DNA from: Melampsora larici-populina 98AG31
Lineage: Eukaryota; Basidiomycota; Pucciniomycetes; Pucciniales; Melampsoraceae
Direction: 5' to 3'
Length of the DNA: 64,000 bases
Assembly: GCF_000204055.1 (NCBI RefSeq)
Contig: NW_006768803.1
Coordinates: 113,460-177,459, forward strand
Below, piece after piece: positions 1 to 12,400 of this stretch (positions are counted from its first letter, which is position 1; the number at the start of each line of letters is the position of its first letter). A program made the position numbers and the translations under genes. A model generated the notes under the pieces. That model searched no databases, was not told where the DNA came from, and saw only the letters and a program-made list of their open reading frames with translations.

Positions 1-900
1 ATTACTTCTCGATGCTAGATTCCGTCTTACAAAACCTCACCACTACATACATACCCAAGCACCTTACCATTAGCATTACTTTCGATGCTATACCACATCC
101 ATCTTCACCCACCCAATCAACACCTACCCTAACTCACATATGTAACTCGATCTTATCATCACACCCTTACCAAGCCCTCTTACCTCGCACCACCCCATAC
201 ACATTCCACCGGCCTCTCATTACCACTGGATACTCATTTTACATTTCCAAATCCACCGCTCCAATCACACCGGTGTCCAATCACTCAGCATCACCAACTG
301 ACAATACGATCTGGTGCTGTGCATCGGTTATTTCAACACCATTGTATTTCAACCATTGAACGCTCTCGTTTTGTCATCTCAAACAATGAGAAACATCTCA
401 CAGGACCATTCACAATCAAGTCGCATCTTGCAACAAATGCACAAGCATCATAACAATTTTTACAAAACGAATACTTTTTGCTATCTTCTGTCTTCTTTTC
501 ACTTGATGTTATATACATATGTGTAATATTACTAATCGATCCATCAACATCATCGTCATCGCACAATTAATGTCCACACCCCACCAAGCCATACTGTATT
601 ACTGGTCTAGAAACAAACCAGGGGAGACAAACCCCACCATCTCAACATCCATACGCACGGCTGTCGCAGAAAATGTCAACCATGTCATTGATTCACCATC
701 AACTGTCAGTAGTACATACCTTGATAGCTCAATCCGTCCGCAACATCCACACACACCTTCAGACCACAACTCTACCACACTAGTCTAAAAAAACTACACC
801 CTGTGCATCGTAAAACCATGAAAACACCCCACCAGCTCACTTCTGTCATTTTCACATGTACCCTCGAACTTTATTCATCTCCATCCACTTCATCATCATT
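1..900. other. C/A-rich non-coding left subterminal region
   Basis: This stretch is dominated by A and C with very little G on the plus strand and repeats short words such as CACC, CCACC and ACCAC. Several small open frames cross it but they have biased, low-complexity composition and no recognisable domain, so I do not call genes. It mirrors the G/T-rich stretch at about 15880-16235 in inverted orientation, which is why it is read as a transposon subterminal region. Confidence 0.5.
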
Positions 901-910
901 CAACATATAG

Positions 911-3024
911 ATGCGTCCTCCTCGTCCAATCAAACAAAAGTCACCTCCCCCCATCACCCACTCTGGGCCTATCACTCGTGGGAGCCGACAAAATAAGCAA
1001 AGAACAGAGACTTACCAAGATGAACTAGGTCTGTACATACAACCCTTTCTTAACTTCCACAACACTTGAAACTGACTGCATCAAGGCCTCGTGGCAAGAT
1101 GGTCAAGCAGGCTCTGAATTTTCCGAAGGTCAGCAACACTTACCTTCATAACCAATGAGTTCCTCTCTGCTGACATTACAGTTGAGACCCAGAGCAATCT
1201 GATTCAGATCAATCTGACTCCGAAGTTGAATCAGATAATAGTTCAGGTATTTTTTTACATATTGCTCTACTCACACGCTGCAACGTCCCTAATTAATGTG
1301 TTACAAACAAGAAGGAACCACAGCCAAGCCGCCCACATCCCAAGTACCCAAGAAGAAGAGAAGGAGACGTACCAAGGCCAAGAAGAACACCTCCACCACG
1401 CTACCTGACAATGACGACCTTGTAATCCCTGACCCTAGCGTTGATGCCGTAGATGACAATGGGCTGGCCCTCCCCAAATCGCCCACAACAACACCAACCC
1501 TCTTCAATTACAAGGACCTTGCCGACGAATGGACTTCAGACGAGCTCGAACACTACCTCCAATGCACAAAAGCTTTTGCTAACAGCCGAATACCACCTGA
1601 TATTCTCAATGAAGCCAGAGCCCTCAAGGACGAATTGATGACGAGATTAAAGGTGTTAAGCATTGCTGGTGGTGTTTCATTTGATACAATGAAATATGGA
1701 ATGTTGAGTATATCATCGCTTTTGTTCAAGTTTACATATCCGGACTTATAATTATAAGATTTACCTTACAGTCACCGTGCGACCCGTGTTGATGACCAAA
1801 AGCCATATCACATCTTCCGCAAATTCAGCTTGGCCGCTACTGTCGAAAACATCAGTATGTTTTACGGCACCTTTGAACCTCATGTTCACTGGTTCATTAA
1901 CGCTGAGAATTGACAACACTTTGACTTTTAGTGCCACAGACCGCGCCGCGCCACCCCCCCGATGATGATTCAGAGGAAACTCGCCTTCTTGCCACCTACA
2001 ATGACAATGTATGTGGCATATGGCAACAACTCAAGCAAACTCCCGATGTCAAGATCTTCAGCAAAGAGCTCTTCAACCGCCTAGCACTGGTAATATCCAA
2101 TGAGGCCATCGATCTCAGTCTTCATGAACAACTTTCTATTGACGAACAGGAGTATTTACCCGTGTTTCATCGGCTGGTTAATATCAATAAGGTAAAAAAG
2201 GAACTCGCTTTAAGTCGCCACCCCAATCAAAGCGCAAGGTATCAAAAAAAAGGTGTCGCACAAATTGAGCACATCCATTCCACTGTGCGGTTTTTATATT
2301 TTGTGTTATGTTCTATGGCCTCATAAAAATACAAGTTTCTAACGTACATATGTGAAACTGTGAATTGTAGCTCGAAGCCGCCCATAAAAGTTACGGCATG
2401 CACTACCATCTCATGGCTGCGTCGTGGAATCCCACCACCACAAATTCTTCAGCAGGGTGGTCCAAGGAATTCAGCTCTGATCGGGTGTACCTCACTTCTT
2501 TCTCTGCCCCAAACCACCTTCTGGAACGCTTTGATCGCTTTGCCACTAGACGGGGAGGTTCGAGCCAGAAGCAAAAGTCCACAGGACTTAGCGCAAATGA
2601 CCAGCTTCGCAAAAATTTCACATCCGCCTTGAATGGCCTTGTCTGTAAGTGCCCCCATGCAACCAGACCCGGAAACACCGATGCTTCTGACTGTTTTCCC
2701 TGCCTTTATCCTGTATATTTTCTATTTTGCCATCAAGCCGATCACCTCCAACACATCAAACCCAAGCTCATTAAGCCTAGAGTGCACATTCATCCAAAAC
2801 AAGGAAAGTGTGACGTTTTACTGAGGCAAATCAGTTTTCCCAATGATATACGCCTTCAGGTGCATCAGACCCGTGACTCAAAGGTTACCGCTGAAATGCT
2901 TGCCGCTGGACCTGCATCTATCATGAACGATAAGGAATTGATGCAGGCATGGTATGACGACATCTTAGGCCGAAGATATACAGTGATCCGTGTCAACAAT
3001 CCTCCTGCCCATTCGGCCGGATGA
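911..3024 (+). CDS. eight-exon orphan gene, probable transposon cargo, 482 aa
   Basis: I do not recognise this protein. Exons that keep one frame across GT-AG introns are 911-1028, 1099-1128, 1193-1246, 1312-1654, 1772-1854, 1932-2191, 2371-2644 and 2738-3024, which total 1449 nt or 482 codons plus TGA. The N-terminus (MRPPRPIKQKSPPP) is basic and proline-rich, followed by an acidic serine stretch (EQSDSDQSDSEVESDNSS) and then a strongly basic cluster (PKKKRRRRTKAKK) that looks like a nuclear localisation signal. The rest is mixed globular sequence including KPYHIFRKFSLAATVENI and, near the C-terminus, KELMQAWYDDILGRRYTVIR. No membrane segment or signal peptide is seen. It is on the same strand as the TET-like gene and KDZ transposase downstream and lies inside the putative transposon, so a nuclear role in transposon biology is a guess. 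The exon 4/5 junction is the least certain. Confidence 0.6.
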
Positions 3025-3099
3025 GCCATATACTTCACATTCTGTTATGGATTTGATGCCTTTTGATTAAGAAATAATATTTTCGTTACGAAATAATAA

Positions 3100-3882
3100 G
3101 GATTTTACTAAAAGCAGCCCCCCCTCTGAAGGGTTGACCGCCCCCTTTTAGTCGGGGAAGACGTTTACAATACAAAAGCGTTTGAATATGTGTGAATTCA
3201 AAACAACACATAGGGGGCGGTCTTGAATTCAGGTGAAATGGAAACTGGATGAGATGCTACAGAATGCTATTGATACTATCTTGCTTCCAGTCTCTGGCAT
3301 GGCAGAGGCAACACCTGATAACGCATGTTCTTCTGATCGACTTTCTCTATATGATGATGACGATGAAGCAATGAAATATCCAATCATGTTTCATCATCAC
3401 TTATCAACCGTGATACATGTTGGTCTGAATGTGAGGTGTAACATATAACCTTGATCTAATGAAGGATCTTATCATTATCAATCAAATCTTTGCTTCGGTT
3501 ATTACCGATCGATTTTCTTTACGTGCGCATGTGTTTAATCATCACAAGAAAGAACAAGGAAGAAGTAGAAATATTTATCAATCACTGCGAAAGGGGGGCA
3601 AGAGGAAATTTGTGATTGTAAACAACGCCAGGGAAGGAGATTTTTGAATCACCAAGCACCAAGTCCAACAACAGATCTTAAGCCATGAAAGCAGGAGGAG
3701 GTGATAACGATGCTTTTAACGATTGGCTTCCATTTCACCTGAATTCAAGACCGCCCCCTTGATGTTCAGTTTTGCATTCACACGGATCAATAACTGACAG
3801 CCGTTTTTATATTGTATTCTTCTTCCCCGACTAAAAGGGGGCGGTCAAGCCTTTGAAGGGGGGGCTGCTTTTAGTAAAATCC
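3100..3882. mobile_element. hAT-type foldback MITE, 783 bp
   Basis: The ends are inverted copies beginning GGATTTTACTAAAAGCAGCC and the element is flanked by a perfect 8-bp direct repeat AATAATAA at 3092-3099 and 3883-3890; an 8-bp duplication is the hAT signature. The inverted arms are long: a second block (3212-3243 and 3728-3759, containing GGTCTTGAATTCAGGTGAAA) is also inverted, so the first and last 145-155 bp fold on each other. Within each arm the word GACCGCCCCC occurs again as its own inverted copy, giving four sites that could serve as transposase binding sites. The centre has no convincing gene. It is non-autonomous and must be mobilised in trans; the hAT element at 58084-62534 has different termini. 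Confidence 0.85.
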
Positions 3883-3890
3883 AATAATAA

Positions 3891-5184
3891 AATTCATTAT
3901 TTTGGAAACACAAATGTTGTCGAAATGAGAGTTCCATGTAGCACAGTCGGAACAATGAGATTTCCAAGTGTGAACAAAACTGTCACACAGTTTGGAATAT
4001 TTTCCAAAGGTAATGTCCAATCTGTTGAATTACTTCATTGACATTGAGCCCGGTTCACGAAGGACCAGATTGCTCTAGAATCATCAGCAGTCACCTGCTG
4101 GAAGTTATAGTGAAATACATATAAAATGTGGACCTTGACGACTGCGCCGATAATAAGAGGATCAGACGCCGGACGGTGCCTATTCCTATTTGAGTTATTG
4201 TTTCACTGTTGCAATCGTTCCAAATGGTGCCTATGATAGTGCTGCGTTTCGAATTACGGATTAAGCGTCTATTAATGAATGATCATGGAATACATAGCGG
4301 GTTCGCACCAGGCGTTTGACAATCGATACACGTCTGGGGTTACAGGTATTAGATACAGGGATCACAAATCAATACAACTTTCACGTAGAGTGGCCCAAAT
4401 CAGGCCAAATCAAGACAAAAAAAACTCAGTCAGGTATTTTATGTCTTCCCACACCTACATACAGTAAGAAAGACGGAATCACCACGACACACTTTCCCAA
4501 CGATACTCCCATTGTGCCTGCCTTGGCGTTTGACGTTTCACCTGAACCCTTGATGGGTTGAAACCGTTTCTATCCGTTACTCAGTTCGAAAGGGCAGGAC
4601 AAAAAACCCTTGACCAAAATGGCTGGACAGCTCAACTCAGGTACACACTCATACCTCCCTGTTTTCTCACGTCTACTTACTTTCATCCCTTTTAAATGTG
4701 TGTAGCTGATTTGCCATCTTGGTCTACTCATCAGAGTCCGATTCAACGTCACTCAATCTTATTCATCTCGATTCCTTTCACTTGCCTCACAAGAACGCTA
4801 CCTTCTCATTCTCGTTTTCCCATCTCTTTTACTCAGTATCGCATTTGGATCTTTTTGTCAAACCTATTGGTTCTTCAGTCTTCATTCAAAGGTTCGATTT
4901 GATTCACACCCAAACTAATGTGATACTTAGCCTTCATCTGGTTGCTGATGGACTGGAGAAAAGCGAGCAATCAGAGATATCTGGGTGTGGTTTCCTAATG
5001 AGGGACGTAACATACCCGAAGTCTTTGTTGCAAAGCTTTTCTCCACTCCATGGGCACAGATGGTGTGCCGAGATATCCGATTTTCAGCAAAGTGTGAAAC
5101 CTCAGCTGACCCTTTCATGGACTTGTATATCTGCGGTCTAGATCTGATTTGTTTGCTGCCCGCGCGCGCCGAACCCACTTCACC
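3891..5184. other. non-coding spacer
   Basis: Between the MITE and the TET-like gene I see no gene. Several open frames of 60-140 codons occur but they have no domains and no consistent splice structure. The part just before 5185 presumably holds the promoter and 5' leader of the TET-like gene; I can name no defined element in it. Confidence 0.4.
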
Positions 5185-6499
5185 ATGGGTAAAGGACAGC
5201 CCTCAAAAAAGAAACGATCATCCAGCAGTCAAAATCACGGCAAGCGGCTAAGTAACGCGCGAACACGCATACGCCCTAATCCTGGTCCTTCCAATCATCT
5301 GAATCGCCGGACAGCCCGCACCTCACATTTCGACACCCTCCGGAAAGAACTCACAGAATCTTTAGGTCTTCCCAGCGACTGTCGCATTTATTTTCTAAAG
5401 AAGTACGACCTGACCAACCTGCCAGACACGCCTCGCCTCAAAATCACGCACCAAAATTCTGTTATCCTGGATGCCGACACTTGGAAGGTCTTGCAAGTTA
5501 TCCGATTCTCTCCTTTCTCAGAGCTAACTGAGGAGAAGATGAATAAAATGAATTTCACAATTAAAACGATATACAATCATGCTTTAGCCCGATCTACTGT
5601 GAAAGTCAATCATGCGATGAAAGGTATCAAACATCCTGGTGAGATGTATGTTGCCGGCTTTAGAGGAGCCTCCGACAAAGGACGCAAACTAGGTATGTCC
5701 TATCCGGTTTTGAATCGGTTGCTCGGTATAATGTCTAATTAACATTTGAATTCCAGGTGTGACAGCTCTCAGTGCGAAGACATCCAGGACTATGGAAGCC
5801 ATCGCCAAAGACGAAGCAAGGATGGATGACTTGGCAATCATCAATGATACACTCGCAGAGTGGATGTCCACGCTATGCATGCGGGCGTTTCAATCTAACC
5901 TCGATCTCGCTCTCAAATTCTCTGTCCCATCGTTCTCCGACAAAAAATGGTCTGACTCCCCGAATGCCAATGTCATCGCCTCCAGTATTGCTGTCACTCG
6001 AGATGGCTTTAATAACAATCCTCACCCAGATTTCGATGCCACCCCTTATGCCTATGGTTTGTTTTCAAGAATCAATCGTGCCACAGGTGAACTTCATTGG
6101 GTCGAGTTATCCGACTATCTAGGGGACATTGAAGGCTGTTATTTCATCTTGGATCAATATCATGTTGAGCTGTGTCTCGATGGATGTGATGGCGTTGTTG
6201 AGTGCTGTTGGGCATCGGATGAACTTCATCACACCTCGGCTTCAACTACATACAACGAAGGGTGGATCCCGATTCGCCCAAAAGATTCGCCTATAACCCG
6301 CTTTGGCTGTTCACTGCAAATCAGTGCCGCTTTAGTTAATCGAATTGATGGACTGCTGAAAATGAAGGAAGGTAAGTCTGACATCGAATGGGAAATATAC
6401 AAGAGATCTGTCATCAAGTGCTATGAACAGGAGATTCAAAATAAATCGACCAAGTTCCTTCAACCTATGGCGCATCATAAGCGTAAGCGATCCAAATGA
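5185..6499 (+). CDS. TET/JBP-like 2OG-Fe(II) dioxygenase, 416 aa
   Basis: TET/JBP enzymes use 2-oxoglutarate, oxygen and Fe(II) to oxidise 5-methylcytosine (TET) or thymine (JBP) in DNA. Two exons (5185-5692 and 5757-6499, 64-nt GT-AG intron) give 1251 nt in one frame. The start MGKGQPSKKKRS was chosen because it opens a basic, nuclear-type N-terminus and sits shortly after an upstream region without coding character. The fold is shown by the iron ligands H259-x-D261 in NNPHPDFDATPYAYG, a second histidine at 327 or 328 in ASDELHHTSAST, and the 2-oxoglutarate-binding arginine 351 in ITRFGCSLQIS. The C-terminus ends in a basic HHKRKRSK. All key residues are present and there is no internal stop, so it may be active. 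It lies 2.9 kb upstream of a CxC1-KDZ transposase on the same strand, the arrangement described for basidiomycete TET expansions. The substrate in this organism is not shown by sequence. Confidence 0.85.
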
Positions 6500-6690
6500 A
6501 AGGATATTAGCAGGCTTGACATTGGACACCTAGTTGTTTGTATTTACTTTCAAAGCGTCACTCCTCGCCCTCAAATCTGTGTCCTTTGGTTTCCCGATTG
6601 TTTTTTCTTGATGTTGCTTCTCAGTGTAATTTAGATTCCTCACACTGCCAATTTGTCACCTTTAGCGTTCCTGAGTATCTTGATCGTTTT

Positions 6691-6720
6691 CCTACATCCA
6701 TGTATTTCTTTGGATGTAGG
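6691..6720. repeat. 10-bp-arm hairpin after the TET-like gene
   Basis: CCTACATCCA at 6691-6700 is perfectly inverted as TGGATGTAGG at 6711-6720, with a 10-nt loop. It lies about 190 bp beyond the stop codon of the TET-like gene. Function unknown; it could be chance or a 3'-end structure. Confidence 0.4.
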
Positions 6721-7799
6721 CAGACTTTGAGACAATGTACATGATCGTGGTGGTCAATATCTAAACATCTGTTGATTCCAGGACTTCACGCTCAAAATGT
6801 GAGAAACGAAACGTTTGACTGTCAAACACATGAATGCAAACAATGTGGAACAAGATCAAATGTGGACTGTGGATCAAATACTTATTCATTTTGAATGTTG
6901 CTACGGTTGTATATAATGGTAGGCTGTCTTCCAAGACATCATAAGTAGGCAGTCGAGGTGGCCTTTGGGAATTTTATTTCTGTTGTCCTGGTCTTCCAAT
7001 TGGTTTCTTCTGGTATTCAATGTTTTTACTTTGATTGCCTTAATATAATCACCACTGATTAAAATAGGTGATTTTAGATCTATCTGAAATAAAGTCACAG
7101 TGAACCCCTTACTGCTTTCAAATCGTTGATTTTAATGTAAACTAAAATTCTTTATTTTACAACTCCTTCCAAACCACCATCATATTGGCTTGATTGCATG
7201 ATACCAGATATTCATGATGCTTTATACCATGTTTAACTGAAGAGGTGAGAGGTGTCGCTGTCATCTTGATTTTTCTAATCTATTACATCCATAATATGGA
7301 TATATTATCCACATGGCCAAAGACATGCAAAGACATGGATGTTTAAATAGGGTTTGTGAAAGTTCATCAGGGAGTAATCAAAACTAATACTTACACATGC
7401 TGACACCTTCCCAAGATCCATTGAAAGTGTAAATGTTTTGGTGTGTTTATGTACTGAAGAATAACTCATATTCTTTAGTTGAGCTGATTTGACAATCATT
7501 TCATAGATGTTCTTAGTTTAATTGTTAGTCATTTACAGTCAAGGGTATAATATTTTTTTAACTTGGTCTTTATAAAAGAACAAACATTTCATAATTAAGA
7601 AGGATTCTGAAATGTTATAACTCCAGCAGGTTTGTCATTCATTTCATATTCTTGTTAGTCATATTGTTTATTATGTTAATTTTTAGTCATTTACAGAAAA
7701 GACTTAAACCAATCACTTCACATTATTATCTGATCAAATCTTGACCTTTGTACTGAGGTCAAGATTTCCTGATATGTTGATTAGCTAGCGCCACAATGA

Positions 7800-8720
7800 T
7801 ATCAATGAGTTAGATTTAGGAGTCACTTTATATTCATGAGTTACTTTATATTGCTAAAGGCACACCCAATCATGTGCGTTGAACATAGACACCCTGGTAT
7901 TCCACAAGGAATACCTTCCTTATTCTGACCAAGTGATGCAAATAGTTGAAATCACCCCTGAAATCAACAAGGAAGTTCTTACTTATAGTGTTTGAACTCT
8001 TATTTGTATGAGTTACTTTATATTGCTCAAGGGGCACCAACAAGTTCCTTATTCTGACCAAATGATGCAACTTGATCTTATCTTAATCACCCCTGGATTC
8101 AACCAGGAAGTTCTTACTTATTATGTGTGAATACATATTTGTATGAATTCTGTGCAAATAATGCAATTAGAACAGAATCAACAAGGAAGATCTTGCTTGA
8201 TATGTTGGAAAACCACTTTGGATGACTACAGTTTTCAATCCTAGGAAACTTCAGGGCCATGCATAAGGAAACCCAAATAATCAACACATTTCCACATGGA
8301 AGGTGCATGATTATGCTGACCAAATAATCATGCAACTTGATCTTTCTTAATCACCACTGGATTTATAAATGAAGATCTTACTTATTCTGTTTGATACTTA
8401 ATTGGAAGAAACTGGAGCAAATCATTCAAGTACAACAGAAAGTATCAAGTTGGAATACTACATACATGTCTACTTTTTGTAATCCTTGGTAATTACAGAG
8501 CCATTATTTCTTTATAGATGAATGAAAACATTAACAAACTATCAGGAAGGCCAAAAGTTAATCTCTTTGAATACATATTTGGATGAATCCATTGCAAATC
8601 ATGCAAGTAGAGCAGAATCAACAAGGAAGATCTTCACCAAAGTGGATGACTGCTCTGAGCAACCCTTGGTTGGAATCTTCAGAGCCATTGTTTCTTATAC
8701 ATGATAGAAAGCTTTCATAG
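7800..8720. repeat. array of imperfect direct repeats
   Basis: Phrases of roughly 20-60 bp recur with point changes and rearrangements: GAGTTACTTTATATTGCT near 7842 and 8010, TTATTCTGACCAA near 7919, 8046 and, as a variant, near 8315, CAACAAGGAAGATCTT near 8178 and 8618, and AATCACCCCTGAAATC with its variant AATCACCCCTGGATTC. The spacing is irregular, so it is a decayed array rather than a clean tandem repeat. Confidence 0.6.
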
Positions 8721-8734
8721 AATTTAACCACTCT

Positions 8735-9043
8735 TACTTACTATGAATTGATAACCTGATTAATATTTGCTGGGCCAAATAACATTCAAAGGGCTAAAGT
8801 TCAAGACATAAAAGCAGTGTGTACTGCATCTTTAGAAAACAATGCAACTTGCCACTTTTATCTTTACTCATATTTTTATTGTCATTCAACAATTTTCTTA
8901 CTTACTATGAATTGATAACCTGATTAATATTTGCTGGGCCAAATATTAATTAAAAAGGCTAAAGTTCAAGACATAGATGCAGTGTGTTAGGAAACAATGC
9001 AACTTGCCACTTTTATCCTGACTCATATTTTTATTGTCATTCA
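8735..9043. repeat. tandem duplication of about 160 bp
   Basis: The segment 8735-8890 (starting TTACTTACTATGAATTGATA) is repeated at about 8897-9043 with small differences, including the shared phrases ATTTGCTGGGCCAAAT and AACAATGCAACTTGCCACTT. It sits 370 bp upstream of the KDZ start codon. Confidence 0.75.
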
Positions 9044-9413
9044 GAGGTTTAAAAAAACCACAACCAAAGACATCATTTCAGAGGTTACACCAGATGTAAT
9101 TTGTAATATGTATTCAAGCTTGATCAGATATCAGGAGGAATGAACTGTCATTGTCAAGATGATCTGCCAGTTGATTATAGATAACATGTGAAGGTCAAGA
9201 TAATCTGTCACTTGATTATACATGAGATGTCGAATATGGCCCCTTTGAATTTCCGTGGTAGCCATATACGAGAGTCTGCACATTTCACGGACATGACACA
9301 CATGTACATGTAGTTATGAGGAAACACAGGCCCACTACATGTTTGACCTCATCCTCTTAATTTATTATATATCACTAACTCACACGTCAGTCACCTCCAC
9401 GACAACAAGAGTT

Positions 9414-12400
9414 ATGCCTCGATTCATAGGTGTTCACCAACCTTTCAAACCCAAAAATCCATACTGGAACAAGGCCGGTAAGACTGATCTACAGAAGAAG
9501 TATTTCAAGAAGATGAAAAAGGCGGTAAAAGCGCGACATCAGGCTCGTGGATCTACCTCTCAAACCAACAACCAACGACACGGCGATTACGATGAGGATA
9601 ATGAGGCAGTTGACCTTTTGAATGACATGAATCATGATCATGAGGACGGACATCACAATGCTATTCCGGACTTTATTAATGACATTCATGAAGCTCTACT
9701 TGAAACTGAAAGACAGGAACGCTATCTCATACTTCAACAGGCTTTGCAAGAAATGTTTGTCGCTTATCTGGAATGTGGCATGAAGACAAGCCAATGGGGA
9801 AATCCGGGCACTTGGGACTTTGATCACAAGGCTCCATGTAATTGTCTGCCATCTTATTGGCGAGAAAGAGATGTGGATCTCGTTGACATATTAAGTGAGT
9901 GTCCAACTTGTAAGTTTTCTATATCATTGTACTTATCACTCGGATTCCATTTGTGGACAGGCCGCCGTAAGGTTCGAATACGATTTTGTTCATGTCAGCG
10001 AAGCGATCAAACCCGACTTATCCTGATGGGATACATTGGAGGCTCGCCCAAATATCCACAGACCGCCTTCTCCGTCAGGCTTCTTCGATTCTTCCATATT
10101 CTCTGGAAGTTCTGTACTATCCGAATAGACCCTTTTGCTCGAGCACTGGATGGTTTCCTGGACGCGTTCAATCCCTTGATTCTTACCAAAAATCAGCAGG
10201 TCAGTTGGCTAGCAGTGTGCTCAGACCCGCTTTATCCAAAGTGAAGACCAAACCAAAAAAACTAACCTATTGTTACTCACTATAGCCTAGACGATGGCAC
10301 ACACCGCTGTCATGGGCAGTGGATGCCTATCGACTTATGTTGGCGATGACCGAAGCAGCAATTGATGAAGAACTGCACCTGACTCCTCTTGGCAAAGTGG
10401 CCGAGAACTGTCCTCGATGCTTTGGCCCACCTTTGCCAATTGAATCGGTCCCTTCAGAACCAGATATCGTTGTATGCATGGATGGGAATTTCCAGCATCG
10501 ACGTCACATCGCTGCGGGAACCAAAGCAGCGAAAGTGCCTACCAACATGCCACCGCTGTTTATTCCGGACGAGCAAGTTAAACGGATGGAGGCGCGGCTG
10601 AATGGGCAGCCTGAGGATGACTTTGTAAGATGTCATGTGACCTTCAACCATGTCTATTTCTACCGCCACCAGTTCAAGGTTTTTTTTTGCATTGATCCAG
10701 CAAGCTTGCGCAGCTCAACATACAGCGGCAAATGATACTCGAGGGAAAGGCCATTGGGCTGGTTGCGACGAGACGGGCCTCATGGTGATGGTGTGCCGTC
10801 ACGACCACTCTCTTCGCTTTGCTAACATAGTGCAAAGCGGTGAAAAGTGAGTAATTTCCTTGTGTCCTTATCTCCAAATATTCACCACTGAACATGATAT
10901 TGTTCAGGCTACACTATAGCTACAGTTTGATATCATGGATACTCGAAATGACCCAAAACCATGGACTCTCTATAGGATTTTTGTACGACATTGGTTGCAC
11001 AATGCTTGTTGGAATTGAAAACGTAAGGTTTTGTGGTCCAGAAACCCAGCTCCATGGAACTAATGACTGGCTATCAGCGTGGAATGTTTGCAGAAGCACG
11101 GGCTCACGGACGGCTCAAATTTGGCACCAGCGTCTTCCACGCGTATGTCCATCGGTGGTCTTGCCAGCTACGCTGGAATCCCCGGCTTAATCTAGGGTGG
11201 GGCCTGTCTGATGGTGAAGGCAGTGAGAGGGTATGGTCGGGACTGGACCCACTGATACCTCCACTGAGGTACGCCACCCCACAACATCGGGTCAACGCGA
11301 TTGACATGCGATCTGCTCATGTCAATTCACGTCTGCGTCATGAAGCGGGTAGGTGATTATTACTCACCTAGCCTTCCGAACCATTCACATACTGATGATA
11401 TACTTGACAGTATATCATCTTAAAAGAAAGAAAATCGAGGCGCAGGAGCGCCTAGAAGAGGCTTCCAAGACACTTACAACGCTGTCAACCCCCGGCGAAG
11501 GCTTTCCTGGACGCGATGCGGCCTACTTCGAGGGTAAGTGGATGGCTCAACGAGCAAGACAGCTCGATGTAATCACTGAGACGCAGAAAGAGAAAAGAGA
11601 GAAAATAGCTCTCTTACTCGGTCTGGAGGAAGGCCTGCATACCGCTCTGTAAGTCACAAGGCCAAGTATGATATCAACCCGTAGTAGACTACTTCTGACC
11701 TTTCATTTCAACTGGATGAAGTGCTCGACTTAAGTTAATGCAAGCAACCGATCGAAGGGCAAGGACACAAGCTGAACGAAATGCGCTGCTGGCCCTTCCT
11801 GGAACAGTTGCAGATTTTGAAGAGCGTATTGATGCTGTGGCAAACAAACTCGGGGGTGCTGAATTCCGAAACCTGTTAGGTGCAAAAGGTAGGTCTCCAT
11901 ATACCGGAATGAGATTCAGATTGAGATGATTACAACATGCTGACATGTGGGACTTATATTCAGCTACTCAAAAAACGGCACTTGTGGCCTTGTCAGTCGC
12001 GCGGGGAAGCTTGTATGAAGCCAAAGTTGGGGTCATTGAATCGAGGCTACGTCGGCATCGCAGCTCAGGTGTGAATCAAATGTATGTGTTCATCCAGTCC
12101 CATCCTAACAGAAATTACATGTCTCCCACCAGGCACGAGAGTACAGCAGCAGCACGCACGCCAATGTAGAGACAAATTAAGAGATCTACGAACAAAGTAT
12201 AACACTTATGAGCGACGGGTTCATAAATATCACACAGCTTACCCAAGAAGTGCGCGTGTGGAACTGCCAGACTTTGAAACCATAGAATCCATGGATACCG
12301 ATGATCCCTTCTGGGACCGGGGCGAAGATGAAATACACGAGGGTGACCACGCGGAAGGTGAACGAATTCGACAAGGCATTCAAGCCTTCTTGGCTCAAAG

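Larger units (their letters stand above)
6500..9413. other. non-coding AT-rich spacer with diverged repeats
   Basis: No gene is supported between the TET-like gene and the KDZ transposase. The first 1.3 kb is plain AT-rich sequence. From about 7800 to 9050 the DNA is built of imperfect repeated phrases (for example GAGTTACTTTATATTGCT, ACAAGGAAGATCTT and TTCTTACTTAT with variants), and the last few hundred bases before 9414 should contain the transposase promoter. Confidence 0.5.

Noticed and set aside
12..788. Three open frames at the left edge
   Set aside because: Composition is low-complexity A/C-rich, no domains, no splice logic; more like transposon subterminal DNA.
3233..3448. 71-codon frame inside the MITE
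   Set aside because: It starts in the inverted arm and has no features; the element is non-coding.
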